DNA from: Olsenella profusa DSM 13989
GTDB lineage: Bacteria; Actinomycetota; Coriobacteriia; Coriobacteriales; Atopobiaceae
Direction: 5' to 3'
Length of the DNA stretch: 64,000 nt
NCBI RefSeq assembly: GCF_030811115.1
Contig: NZ_JAUSQK010000001.1
Location: 930,001-994,000 of the forward strand
The notes under the pieces: generated by a model
Told to the model about the DNA's origin: nothing
Databases searched by the model: none
What the model saw: only the letters and a program-made list of their open reading frames with translations
Made by a program: the position numbers and the translations under genes
In this document: piece after piece, positions 1 to 9,200 of the stretch
Numbering within the stretch: the stretch's first letter is position 1
Layout of the letters: the number at the start of each line of letters is the position of its first letter

Positions 1-3000
1 GGAAGCAGAAGCAGGACGCCGCGAACTCCGCCATCGAAAAGCTCGACTCCGACCACAGCCAGGCCGCGAGCTCCGACGAGGGATGCTCTGACGAGCAGGA
101 GGCCTCCTACAAGTCGGACAGGGCCGAGCAGGAGCAGGCCGCCAGCGAGGCGGGCGCGATGCTCTCGCGCATCTACCAGTACTGCGAGCAGACGAACGGC
201 ATCTATGGGGACGTCGACCTCTCCGACCTCATCGACACGGCCCAGAAAGCCATGGGAGCGATCTCGGCCGCAGGCTGGAACTCCGAGACCAACAGCTGGG
301 GCGAGCTCGATGACAGTACGTTTGCCGACCTTGACAAGAAGACGGCCAAGGTTGCCGAGACCATCGCCAACAGCGCGTCCGATGGGCAGCAGGGCAGCGA
401 CGAGAACACGGAGTATGGCGGCGACCCCGTGAGCCTTGTCAACGGGAACTTCACGTGGGCGAGAGGGTACTTCCTCTACGGTGGCAGGCCCGCGCTTACG
501 CTCACCTACAACTCCCTTAGACGCGAGGCAGGCGCGCTGGGGCCCGGCTGGCGCCACAGCCTGGAGGCGTCACTCGAGGATGGGCCGGACGGCATCACCG
601 TCACCTGGGGGGATGGCTCGACCGAGAGGTTCGTCGCCATCTCCGAGGGGGTCTGGTCCGAGTCGCGCGGCCGGGACGAGTACATGTCCCGCTTCGGCAA
701 GGGGTGGAGGCTCGAGGACCGTCGTGGGGAGCAGTGGTACTTCGACGAGCATGGTGGGCTCGGTTCCATCGTCGACGCGTTCGGGAGGGCGACGACGCTC
801 GAGCGAGATCCTGAGGGGAGGGTCCGTCGGGCCATCGTGCGCGAGCTGACCCTGTCGTTCTCGTATGGTGACGAAGGCAGGCTCGAGTCCGTCTCCGATG
901 ACACGGGACGCTCCGTCTCCCTCTCCTACGACGCGGGCGGCATGCTTGCGGGCATCGTGGACGAGACCGGAGCAGCGATCGCCTTCTCCAACGAGGGGGA
1001 TCTGCTGGCGGAGCTCCGCGACGAGGAGGGACGCCTCATCTGCTCGAACGCCTATGACCAGGACGGGCGGGTGCTCTCCCAGCTGCTGCCGGGGGGCGAG
1101 GTCTCCTACCGCTGGGACGGGGACACCGTCGAGGTCACCGAGCGCGACGGCTCGGTGACGCTCCATCGCAGCGACTCCGCGGGACGCAGTACGCTCAGCG
1201 TCAACGAGCTCGGCCTCGCAAGGGCGCGCTCCTACGACGCGCGCGACTACCTGACGGGGCTGAGGGCGCCCAGCGGGGCGTCCTGGTCGTGGTCGCGCGA
1301 CCGCTCCGGCAGGGCGACCTCCCTGCGCGACCCCACCGGCCGCGAGGCCCGTACGATGTGGGACGACGGCATGCTTCCGAGGAGCGTCGAGGTGGACGGG
1401 AACGTGACCCTCCGCTCCACGTCCGATGAACGGGGACTGCCCGTGCAGGTCTCCGATGGCTCGGGATCGACGATGGGGCTGCGGTGGGACGCCATGCGCA
1501 GGCTCGTGCGCGTCACGTTCGCCGACGGCTCGTCGCAGTCGTGGGACTACGCCGGCTCCTCGAGGCTGCCCGCGCGCTTCGTGGACGAAGGGGGGCACGT
1601 CACCCGATACGAGTGGGATGCCTGGGGCAACCTGGCGTCCGTGACGAGACCCAATGGTTCGACGGAGCGCTGGCGGTGGGACGCCCGCTGCCGTCTCATG
1701 GCGCACGAACCTCTGGGCGGGGGGACCGAGACGTGGGAGCGCGACGCCTCCGGCAGGGCGGTCGCGCACACGGACGCCCTCGGGCAGAGGACGTGCGCGC
1801 GACGCGACGCCGCGGGCAGGGTCAGTTCCGAGACGGAACCGGACGGCTCCGAGGTGCGGTGGGAGTACGGCCCCCGCGGGGAGCTCCTCTCCCTCACCTG
1901 GCCGGACGGGGGTAAGACGAGCTTCGGCTACGACGCGGCGATGCGCCTCGCCGCCCTCACGCTGCCAAGTGGCGAGAGGACGGGGCTGAGCCTCGATGCT
2001 GACGACAACATCGTCGGCATCGAGGGGCCTGCCGGCACGAACGCCTACACATGGGACGCGGCGGGACGACTCACCTCGGCCCAGGGGCCCCGCGATGGGG
2101 AGGAGCGCTCGTATGACGCGCAGGGCAGGCTCTCCGAGAGGAGGTTCGCGGACGGCTCGAGCGTCCGGTACGAGTACGACGCGGCAGGGCGCCAGGCGCG
2201 CCTCATCGTGAATGATGACTACACTATCGACTTTGCGTACGACGGGCGCGGCAGGCTCGTCTCCCGGGAGGACTCGCTCGGGCGCGGGTACCGCTGGCGG
2301 CTGGACGCGGCGGGCAACAGGGTGTCCGAGGACGGCATCGACGGCGAGCTGCGCTTCTCCTATGGGACGGACGGCACGTTCTCGGCCGTCACGGACGCGG
2401 CGGGCAACAGGACGGCGAGCGTCCTGGACCCCGCGGGCGAGGCCGCCGAGGTGCTGAGGCCCGGCAATGCGGGCCCCGCCAGGTACGTGCGCGACTCCCT
2501 CGGGCGCATCACGTCGATCGAGGACCCCACGGGGCGCGTGTCCCGCTTCGAGTACGACGCGGCGGGCAACGTCTGTCGCAGGGACGACGGCGGCGTCGTG
2601 CACGAGTGGGCGTACGACGCCATGGGGCGCGCGGTGGCCGACCGTGGCCCCGCCGGGGAGCACCGCTACGCCTACGATGGGGCGGGCAACCTCGTGGAGG
2701 CCGCCGACGGGAGCGGCACCTCGCGCATCGAGGTCGATGCCGCCGGGCGGCCCACGGCCGTGAGGCACCCGGACGGTGTGCACCTCGGGTGGGCGTACGA
2801 TGAGCGCGGCAACAGGGCCTTGCTCGACGTGGATGGCACGGAGATTCGCTACCACCACGACGGCCTCGGTCGCCTCGCGCGCGTGGAGGCCGGCGGCGGC
2901 TGGGTGGAGCTCGACTACGACGAGCGCGGCAACCTGTCGCGCCGCCGCTGGTCGGACGGCTCGTCGCAGTCCATCGCGCTCGACCCGGCGGGCCGCCTGG

Positions 3001-4562
3001 CGTCGATGGAGCTGGTGGATGCCGCCGGGCACCGCGACTCCCTGTCGTACGAGTGGGACGGCCGCGACGACCTGGTGGCGCTCGTCGCCGAGCGTTGGGG
3101 TGCCCCCGGGCAGTCCGGCCGCTTCGAGCTCTCCTACGACGCCGCAGGTCGTCTCACGTCCGTCTCGCGCGACGGCGAGGAGCTGGAGCGCTACGCCTAC
3201 GACGGCCGCGGCAACAGGGTCTCCTCGCCCGGCGCCTCGTATGTCTACGACGCCGCCGACAGGCTCGTGGAGCTGCGCGGCGAGGGCGGGACGACGTGCT
3301 ACGCCTACGACGGGGCGGGCTGCCTCGCGTCCGTCGAGGGGCCGGCCGGCGCGTCCCTGCTCTCGCTGGATGATGCGGGCGCGCCGCTCTCGACGGAGTG
3401 GGCCGGCGGCGGCCGCCGCCGGCACCTGCGCGACCCGCTCGGCCGCCCGCGCGGCGTCGAAGGGCTCTCGGCGGACCTGCACGACCCGTCGGTGCCCCTC
3501 CACTCGCTCGTGCGCAGGCGCACGGGGGCGGGGGAGCGCGTCTACCTGCAGACGCCGGCCGGCTGCGTCGGCGCCGTCGACCCCGCCGGCGGCGCCCTCG
3601 AGCCGGTCATGTGCGACCTGCTCGGCCAGGCGCTGCGCGTCTGCCGCGGCGGGGAGTTCGGCGCCGCGCTGGGCTCGATGCCCTTCGGCGTGCCGTTGGC
3701 GTCCGACCCGCTCGTGCCCTTCGGCGCGTTCGGCTACGTGGCCGACCCGGCCACGGGCCTGCTCGCCTCGCCCACGCGCCTCTACGACCCCGGCCTCGGG
3801 CGCTTCCTGTCGCCCGACCCCGTGGGAGGAGCGCCCGACAGGCCCCACACGCTCAACCGCTACGCCTACTCCGCGTCCAACCCCACGCGCTACTTTGACC
3901 CAACGGGAGGGTTCATAAACCTGGCGGCTGGTGCTGCCTTTGCTGTAGGTGGAGCCTTGGTGAACGGAGCAATCGAGCTTGGTAGAGAAACGCTGATCGA
4001 GCATAAGTCCCCGGACTGGGGGAAGGTGGGAGGAAAGGCGCTGGAGGGAGTTGCCATTGGTGGTGTCGCCGGCCTCACCTGCGGGGCGTCCCTCGGCGTG
4101 AGTGTCGCCGCAAACTTTGGGGCAGGGGTCTTGACCGATGTTGCTGACCAGGCCTTGGTCGAGGGCACCGCGCAGGGGCGCTCACCTTACGAGATTACTG
4201 CACATGCCTTAATAGCAGGTGGTACGAATGCCCTTTCTAACGGGCCGGCTCTTCCTGTTGACAAGTGGCTCTCGGCTCCTGTGAGTGAGACGTTGACTAA
4301 CAAGATTGTAGGCGAGGAAGTCTTCAAGGATATCGACAAGGATCTTGTGATGAGCGCGACGACACGGGGGCAGTGGCGCGACCTCCTTGGCTATGGCACC
4401 CTAGAAGAGGCCCTCTCATTCATCTCGTCTGGGGGGATGTCATTAGCGGCAGACCAGACTGGCATGACGTCCAAACTTGCCAATGGGCTAGCCGTCCTCT
4501 CCAATTGGCTTGAGCGCTATTCGAGGTACGCAGTAGTGGCGTGCGCCCAAGGGGGTCGGTAG
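1..4562 (+). CDS. RHS/YD-repeat polymorphic toxin, 5' end outside window
   Basis: The frame is open from base 3 to the stop at 4560-4562 (1519 residues seen), so the ATG at 159 is internal and the true start lies left of the window. The order is: an acidic, coiled-coil-like helical segment to about base 410, resembling the middle of the LXG-type protein at 61278; a DUF6531-like entry (YGGDPVSLVNGNF) near 415; dozens of YD repeats (YDAAGR, YDGRGN types); the closing core (GRFLSPDPVGG near 3800, YFDPTGG near 3893); then a tail of about 220 residues. RHS shells are known to encapsulate a C-terminal toxin. This tail is lower in GC, has Gly/Ala-rich helices and ends ACAQGGR; I do not recognise its activity. 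The stop lies one base before the GTG of the putative immunity gene at 4564. The last 70 residues recur at 46560. Confidence 0.93.
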   Translation, partial: KQKQDAANSAIEKLDSDHSQAASSDEGCSDEQEASYKSDRAEQEQAASEAGAMLSRIYQYCEQTNGIYGDVDLSDLIDTAQKAMGAISAAGWNSETNSWGELDDSTFADLDKKTAKVAETIANSASDGQQGSDENTEYGGDPVSLVNGNFTWARGYFLYGGRPALTLTYNSLRREAGALGPGWRHSLEASLEDGPDGITVTWGDGSTERFVAISEGVWSESRGRDEYMSRFGKGWRLEDRRGEQWYFDEHGGLGSIVDAFGRATTLERDPEGRVRRAIVRELTLSFSYGDEGRLESVSDDTGRSVSLSYDAGGMLAGIVDETGAAIAFSNEGDLLAELRDEEGRLICSNAYDQDGRVLSQLLPGGEVSYRWDGDTVEVTERDGSVTLHRSDSAGRSTLSVNELGLARARSYDARDYLTGLRAPSGASWSWSRDRSGRATSLRDPTGREARTMWDDGMLPRSVEVDGNVTLRSTSDERGLPVQVSDGSGSTMGLRWDAMRRLVRVTFADGSSQSWDYAGSSRLPARFVDEGGHVTRYEWDAWGNLASVTRPNGSTERWRWDARCRLMAHEPLGGGTETWERDASGRAVAHTDALGQRTCARRDAAGRVSSETEPDGSEVRWEYGPRGELLSLTWPDGGKTSFGYDAAMRLAALTLPSGERTGLSLDADDNIVGIEGPAGTNAYTWDAAGRLTSAQGPRDGEERSYDAQGRLSERRFADGSSVRYEYDAAGRQARLIVNDDYTIDFAYDGRGRLVSREDSLGRGYRWRLDAAGNRVSEDGIDGELRFSYGTDGTFSAVTDAAGNRTASVLDPAGEAAEVLRPGNAGPARYVRDSLGRITSIEDPTGRVSRFEYDAAGNVCRRDDGGVVHEWAYDAMGRAVADRGPAGEHRYAYDGAGNLVEAADGSGTSRIEVDAAGRPTAVRHPDGVHLGWAYDERGNRALLDVDGTEIRYHHDGLGRLARVEAGGGWVELDYDERGNLSRRRWSDGSSQSIALDPAGRLASMELVDAAGHRDSLSYEWDGRDDLVALVAERWGAPGQSGRFELSYDAAGRLTSVSRDGEELERYAYDGRGNRVSSPGASYVYDAADRLVELRGEGGTTCYAYDGAGCLASVEGPAGASLLSLDDAGAPLSTEWAGGGRRRHLRDPLGRPRGVEGLSADLHDPSVPLHSLVRRRTGAGERVYLQTPAGCVGAVDPAGGALEPVMCDLLGQALRVCRGGEFGAALGSMPFGVPLASDPLVPFGAFGYVADPATGLLASPTRLYDPGLGRFLSPDPVGGAPDRPHTLNRYAYSASNPTRYFDPTGGFINLAAGAAFAVGGALVNGAIELGRETLIEHKSPDWGKVGGKALEGVAIGGVAGLTCGASLGVSVAANFGAGVLTDVADQALVEGTAQGRSPYEITAHALIAGGTNALSNGPALPVDKWLSAPVSETLTNKIVGEEVFKDIDKDLVMSATTRGQWRDLLGYGTLEEALSFISSGGMSLAADQTGMTSKLANGLAVLSNWLERYSRYAVVACAQGGR

Positions 4563-5330
4563 CGTGGACTACCCAATCCTCTCGCGCGTCGTTGGAGCGC
4601 TGGTTACCGTTGCGCTAATGGTTCTGCTCTTTCGTCGCATGGGGAAGCAGTCCCAGGAGAGGCGCGCCGCTTTGCCGGTGGAGGGTGCCGTTTCCTGCGG
4701 CCTTCCTCCTGCGCTCTGGAGGTTCTTCCTCGTGGCCGCCCTCATCCTGCTTGCCCTCGTCGGCATGCTCGGCTTCATCGGGCCCGCGCTCACAGGTGGT
4801 GACCCCCTTGACCAGCTGCCCGCCAAGCTCGGCTTCCTCGCGGCGGCCGCCCTCTCCGCCCTCGCGAGCGCGCACTACCGCACGTGGCGCCTCACGGCCG
4901 ACGGGGAGGGCCTGCACCTCAGGCGCCTGCTGCTGCCGAGCCTCGACGTCCCCTGGGGAAGGCTCGACTCGTTCGCGTTCTCGAACGACGGCCAGGGGGC
5001 CTACATCGTCTCTGACGGGAGAAAACGTGCCTCGTTCCCCGTGGTGTACCTGGCGTATGGAGATGGCTCGGCTCGACTTGGCGAGGTGGTGCGCTCTCAT
5101 GGGGTCCCTACGGAATTGGAGCGCGACCTGCCGGAGGGGGTGCCGGGCCCGCACGGGCTCGAGCGTCGGCAGTCCTTCGACGACCGGATGAGGGCGCTTC
5201 CCGTGTGGGAGCAGCTCCTCCTCGCGCTGGCGTTCATCCTCGTGTTCTCTGTTGTATTCTTTCTGATCGTCGTGCTGCTCATGGGGTAGGCGCTATCGGC
5301 GAGGACATCTCCGTGGTCTCCGGGACGGAG
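4352..5330 (+). repeat. Segmental duplication, partner at 46560-47537
   Basis: From GAGCGCGACGACACGGGGGC in the RHS tail through the whole immunity gene and about 40 bases beyond, the sequence matches 46560-47537 with only scattered differences. It duplicates a toxin tip together with its cognate membrane gene. Confidence 0.9.
4564..5289 (+). CDS. Membrane protein with PH-like domain, probable immunity to the upstream RHS tail
   Basis: 241 residues from a GTG one base after the RHS stop, so very likely translated by coupling. Hydrophobic segments lie at about 8-23, 52-75, 88-104 and 216-240. Between the last two is a soluble region opening YRTWRL and LLLPSLDVPW, which looks like a bacterial PH/YcxB-like fold. 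It is the reference member of a family found at 42580, 45476, 46772, 47815, 48816, 49609, 50815, 51695, 52409 and 54997, where intact RHS tails or their last residues precede most copies. A position directly after each toxin tail is typical of immunity genes, and a membrane location would suit a pore-forming or membrane-acting tip. Function is inferred from context only. The copy at 46772 is nearly identical. Confidence 0.85.
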   Translation: MDYPILSRVVGALVTVALMVLLFRRMGKQSQERRAALPVEGAVSCGLPPALWRFFLVAALILLALVGMLGFIGPALTGGDPLDQLPAKLGFLAAAALSALASAHYRTWRLTADGEGLHLRRLLLPSLDVPWGRLDSFAFSNDGQGAYIVSDGRKRASFPVVYLAYGDGSARLGEVVRSHGVPTELERDLPEGVPGPHGLERRQSFDDRMRALPVWEQLLLALAFILVFSVVFFLIVVLLMG

Positions 5331-5418
5331 CGAGGATGGGCGCCCTGGGGCGGCTCCGGGGGTTGCCGAGTGGCAAAGGCGAGGCGGCTCGCCTCATGAC
5401 CAAGGAAGGACGGACGAC

Positions 5419-5778
5419 ATGGCATGCAGATGCTCTGACATCGGGAACGTCAACGCGGACCTTAACACGCTCGCGCGGGCCGAGGGGAGGCTCGCCGGGC
5501 TCGACACCGCCGCCTCGGGCATAGAGGGGGCGACGAGGAGCCTCGCGAGCGCGGTCGGCACGGCCGTGGAGGTCTCCGTGGCGAGCGTCACGAGCGACCT
5601 CTACTCCAAGGGCGTGCGCGACGCGCGGAGCAAGATCGCGTCCGACATCCGCGCCAAGCGGGCGGACCTGCAGTCCACGCTCAAGGCGTACCAGGAGGAG
5701 GACAGGGCCTACCACGCCGAGCAGGACAGGAAGGAAGCGGAGGAGCGGCAGAGGGAGCAGGAAGCGAGCAGCAAGTAG
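5419..5778 (+). CDS. Small helical, charged-tail protein of a type VII-type effector module
   Basis: 119 residues, with a clear GGAAGG ribosome site 9 bases before the ATG. The first 70 residues are Ala/Ser/Gly-rich amphipathic helix; the end is a long Glu/Arg/Gln coiled coil (EEDRAYHAEQ, KEAEERQREQ). There is no signal peptide. It starts a run of three genes with the WXG100-like gene at 5821 and the RHS toxin at 6211. Firmicute LXG loci carry comparable small helical partner proteins (DUF5082/DUF5344 types) beside the toxin, so I infer a targeting or chaperone partner; the family itself is not recognised. A 7-bp-stem hairpin (5377-5394, AGGCGAG/CTCGCCT) precedes the gene and could separate it from the upstream immunity gene. 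Confidence 0.8.
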   Translation: MACRCSDIGNVNADLNTLARAEGRLAGLDTAASGIEGATRSLASAVGTAVEVSVASVTSDLYSKGVRDARSKIASDIRAKRADLQSTLKAYQEEDRAYHAEQDRKEAEERQREQEASSK

Positions 5779-5820
5779 CTTGTCCTGCATCCCGGCAGTC
5801 GGGGAAGCGGAGGATCGGAT

Positions 5821-6120
5821 ATGGCGGGAAAGACGATAGTGGTCGACCACGGGGCCCTGAGCGCGGCCTCGCACAAGCTGGGCACGCTGGCGGATGGCAT
5901 GGACGGCCAGGCCACGTCCCTGAGCGACGCCTCGAGCGCGCTGCTCGGCGCGTGGGAGGGGGACGGCCGCGGCGTCTTCTCGGCCGCCTCGGGAACCCTC
6001 GTGAGGTTCACGCAGGCGGCCGCGCGGATCCTCAGGGCGGAGTCGGGGTCGATCGCAAAGTCGAACGAGACGTACAAAGAGGCGGACGACAAGGCGGCAA
6101 GCTCCATGGAGTCCGAGTAG
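5821..6120 (+). CDS. WXG100-family (ESAT-6-like) small protein
   Basis: 99 residues, the usual length for the family, with GGAAGCGGAGG upstream of the ATG. The two predicted helices are separated by a turn carrying W45-E46-G47, the WXG signature. The N-terminal half pairs small residues in an amphipathic helix and the second half is charged. Members form helical hairpin dimers exported by type VII secretion, or serve as the targeting part of larger effectors. It sits 42 bases after the coiled-coil gene and about 90 bases before the RHS toxin at 6211, whose own N-terminus has the same fold signature, so a heterodimer that brings the toxin to the exporter is plausible. The partner relationship is inference. 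Confidence 0.85.
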   Translation: MAGKTIVVDHGALSAASHKLGTLADGMDGQATSLSDASSALLGAWEGDGRGVFSAASGTLVRFTQAAARILRAESGSIAKSNETYKEADDKAASSMESE

Positions 6121-6210
6121 CCGCGCAGCTCGGGCGGAGGCGAGAGGCCCACGCCGGCGGAGCAGGAACCAGCCCAGGGAACGGTCACCACGAAGCGCAA
6201 GGAGACGTGC

Positions 6211-9200
6211 ATGAGCATCAAGCTGACCATAGGCGAGTGCGAGAGCGCCGCGAGCAAGTACCACAGCGTCGCCCGGGAGGTCGGCAACCAGAAGGCCGGC
6301 CTCACCAGCACGAGCGGTAGCGTCAAGGACGCGTGGAGGGGTGGCGCCGCGGAGGAGTGGGCACACCGCATCGACATCGTCGCCAACCAGGTCGAGCAGG
6401 GCGTGGCCGACGATATCTCCTCGGTGGGGGACCTGCTCGACGACGTCGCGCAGGACGCCAGGACGCTGCGCGGCAAGGCCGAGGCGCTCCCCGCCTCCCT
6501 GGGTGGCTCGGGGGACTCCGGCGGCGCCAGGCTCGTGCTCGACGACGGTGCCGCCGGCGGCGTGAGGGGCGACGTGACGGCCCTTGGGGAGGCGCTGGAC
6601 AGGGTGGAGCCAGCGATCGCGGACATACGCGGCATCCTCTCTCAGCTCAGGACCTGCTCCCTCGGCGTGGACGACGCCGCGGAGGCCGCGGTCAAGGACG
6701 CCAAGGGAAAGCTCGAGACGTTCTCGGGGGACTGGGACGCCTACCTCAGCGGCGTGTCTTCCCTCGTGGACAAGATCACCTCGGGCATGGCCAAGCTCGA
6801 CCCGAACGAGCCGGCGATGAGGGAGAACGCCACGGCCAAGGCCGTCGCGAACTACGCCAAGTCCGCGGGGGCGGCAGCGGCCCTGCGCGGCCTCGCCACT
6901 AACAGCTGCGCCTACGGCGGCGACCCCGTCAACATGGTCACGGGCAACTTCATCTACCCGGAGCTCGACCTCAGGTTGGGTGGGACGCCGGGCGCCTCGG
7001 TGGAGAGGATGTACAACTCGGACTCCCCCGAGGTGGGCCTCTTCGGCCTCGGCTGGTCGAGCACGCTCGACGAGCGCCTGGCGTTCGACGGCGCCCTCGT
7101 CACCCACCTGCGCCCTGACGGCAGGCGGCGCGCCTTCGCGCCCGCCGGTGACGGCGACGTGTGGAAGACGGTCGACGAGGCGGAGGAGACCATCACGCGG
7201 GAGGGCGACTCCTACGTCCTCGAGCGCCCGGACGGCACGAGCCGGGCCTTCGACGGGGACGGCAGGCTCGTCGAGGTGCGCGACCCCTTGGGCGTCACCG
7301 CCGTCGTGCGTCGCGACGGGGCCGGGCTCCCCGTCCGCCTCGAGACCGGTGGCGGCGGCAGGCACGTCGACGTCACCTACGCCGGGACGCGCGTCGCGCT
7401 CGTCCGCGACCACGCCGGTCGCGAGGTGAGCTATGCCTACGAGGGCGACCTCCTGGCGTCCGTCACCAAGCCGGATGGTGCCACCTGGGGCTATGCCTAC
7501 GACGGGAAGGGCCGCCTGTGCGGCGTCGTCGACCCGGCGGGCAGGTGGAGGCTCAGGCAGTCCTACGACGCCCACGGCCGCGTCTCGCGCCAGCGGATGG
7601 CGGGGGAGGGCGAGGACGTCTTCTCGTACGCCACCGGCAGCACGGCGCACGAGTCGGCACGCTCCGGGCGCGAGGCGTTCGTCCAGGACGAGCAGGGCAG
7701 GACCACGGAGGTCAGGAGGGGTACCGTCTCCGAGCGCTACACCTACACGGAGCGGAACCTCTGGGAGGGCCGCCTGGACGGCGCGGGCGCCCGCACGCGC
7801 TGGGGCTACGACGCCGCGGGCGACGTGAGCAGGATGGAGCTCCCGAGCGGGGCCGGCGTGGACATCGAGAGGGACGGCCGCAGGGTCAGCGGGGTGACGG
7901 TCGCCGGAAGGCGCTTCCTCTCGGTCTCATACGAGGACGGGCTCCCCACCTCGGTGACGGACGGGGAGGGCAACGCGTTTGCGGTCTCCTGGGACGAGGA
8001 TGGGGGCGGCCTCTCCGTGGTCGACCCGGATGGCACCCGGACGTCCATCGCCCTCAACGCCTCGCGCGAGCCCGTGTCGCTCCAGGTGCCCGGCGAGGGG
8101 GAGACGAGGGTCGAGCGCGACCCCCTCGGGAGGCCCACCCGCGTCGTCACGCCGTCCGGGACGGTCCGCTATGGCTGGGACGCGGAGGGCAGGCTCACGT
8201 CCGAGCAGGCCGAGGGCGAGGACCCGCGGACCTATGCCTACGACGCCCGGGGCGACCTCGCCCGTGTGACCGAGGGGGAGCATCGGCTGAGCGTCGAGCG
8301 GGACGAGGCCGGGCGCGTCGTCAGGGCGGAGCTCGACGACGGGCAGTGGATGAGCGCCGCCTACGACGAGGCGGGGCGCATGACGTCCTGCGAGGACTCC
8401 CACGGCCGCACGCTGGCGTGCGAGTACGACGAGGCGGGGCGCCTGCGCCGCGCCACCGACGCGGCGGGCTCCTGGGTCGAATGGTCCTACGACAAGGCGG
8501 GCAGGCCGGTGCGCTCGCGTGCTTCCTCTGGTGCGGAGTCGACGGTCGCGTACGGCTTCGATGGCCGCGTGAGGTCCGTCTCTGACAATCGTACGGGCGG
8601 ATTTAGCATTGCCCGCGACGCGCTCGGGAGGGCCATCGCCTCCTTCGACGGGGAGGGCCTCCTGTTCGAGGCCAGGCGCGATACCCGAGGTGCCATTACC
8701 TCCACCAAGAACGCCGTGGGAGAGACGGCGCACTTCGAGCGGGACTGGGCGGGCAGGATCGTGCGCGTGGCGGCCGACGGCGTGAGCGCCTCCGTCTCGC
8801 GTGACGCCGCGGGGCGCACGAGCGCCGTCTCCGTCTCGGAGGGAGGGGGAGGGCCCGCCCTCCTCGAGGAGCGCCGCACGTACACCAAGGGTGGCCGGCT
8901 GAGCCGCATCGAGGGGCCCCTCGGGACGGAGTCCTTCACGTGGGCACGGGACGGGAGCCTGCGCTCGCACGAGGACGCCCTGGGCACCACCACGTCGCAG
9001 GTGGGCACGGACGGCCGGAGCATGCGCGTCACCAGGCCGGACGGAAGCGTCTGGGAGGGCTCGCTCTCCCACGACATGCGACGCGCCACGGTGAGCGACG
9101 GCGGCGCGTCGGTGGCGGTCAGCTTCGACGGGCTGGGGCACCCCGTCCGTGCCGACATGGGCGACGGCACGGCCGTCGACTACGAGTACGACGGGGCGGG

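Noticed and set aside
570-4004. 1144-residue open frame on the minus strand across the first RHS gene
   Set aside because: Arg/Val/Pro/Gly-rich text without domains, mirror of the YD-repeat codons; high GC removes stop codons in shadow frames.
5377-5394. Rho-independent terminator
   Set aside because: Stem of 7 bp without a U run; noted only as a hairpin.
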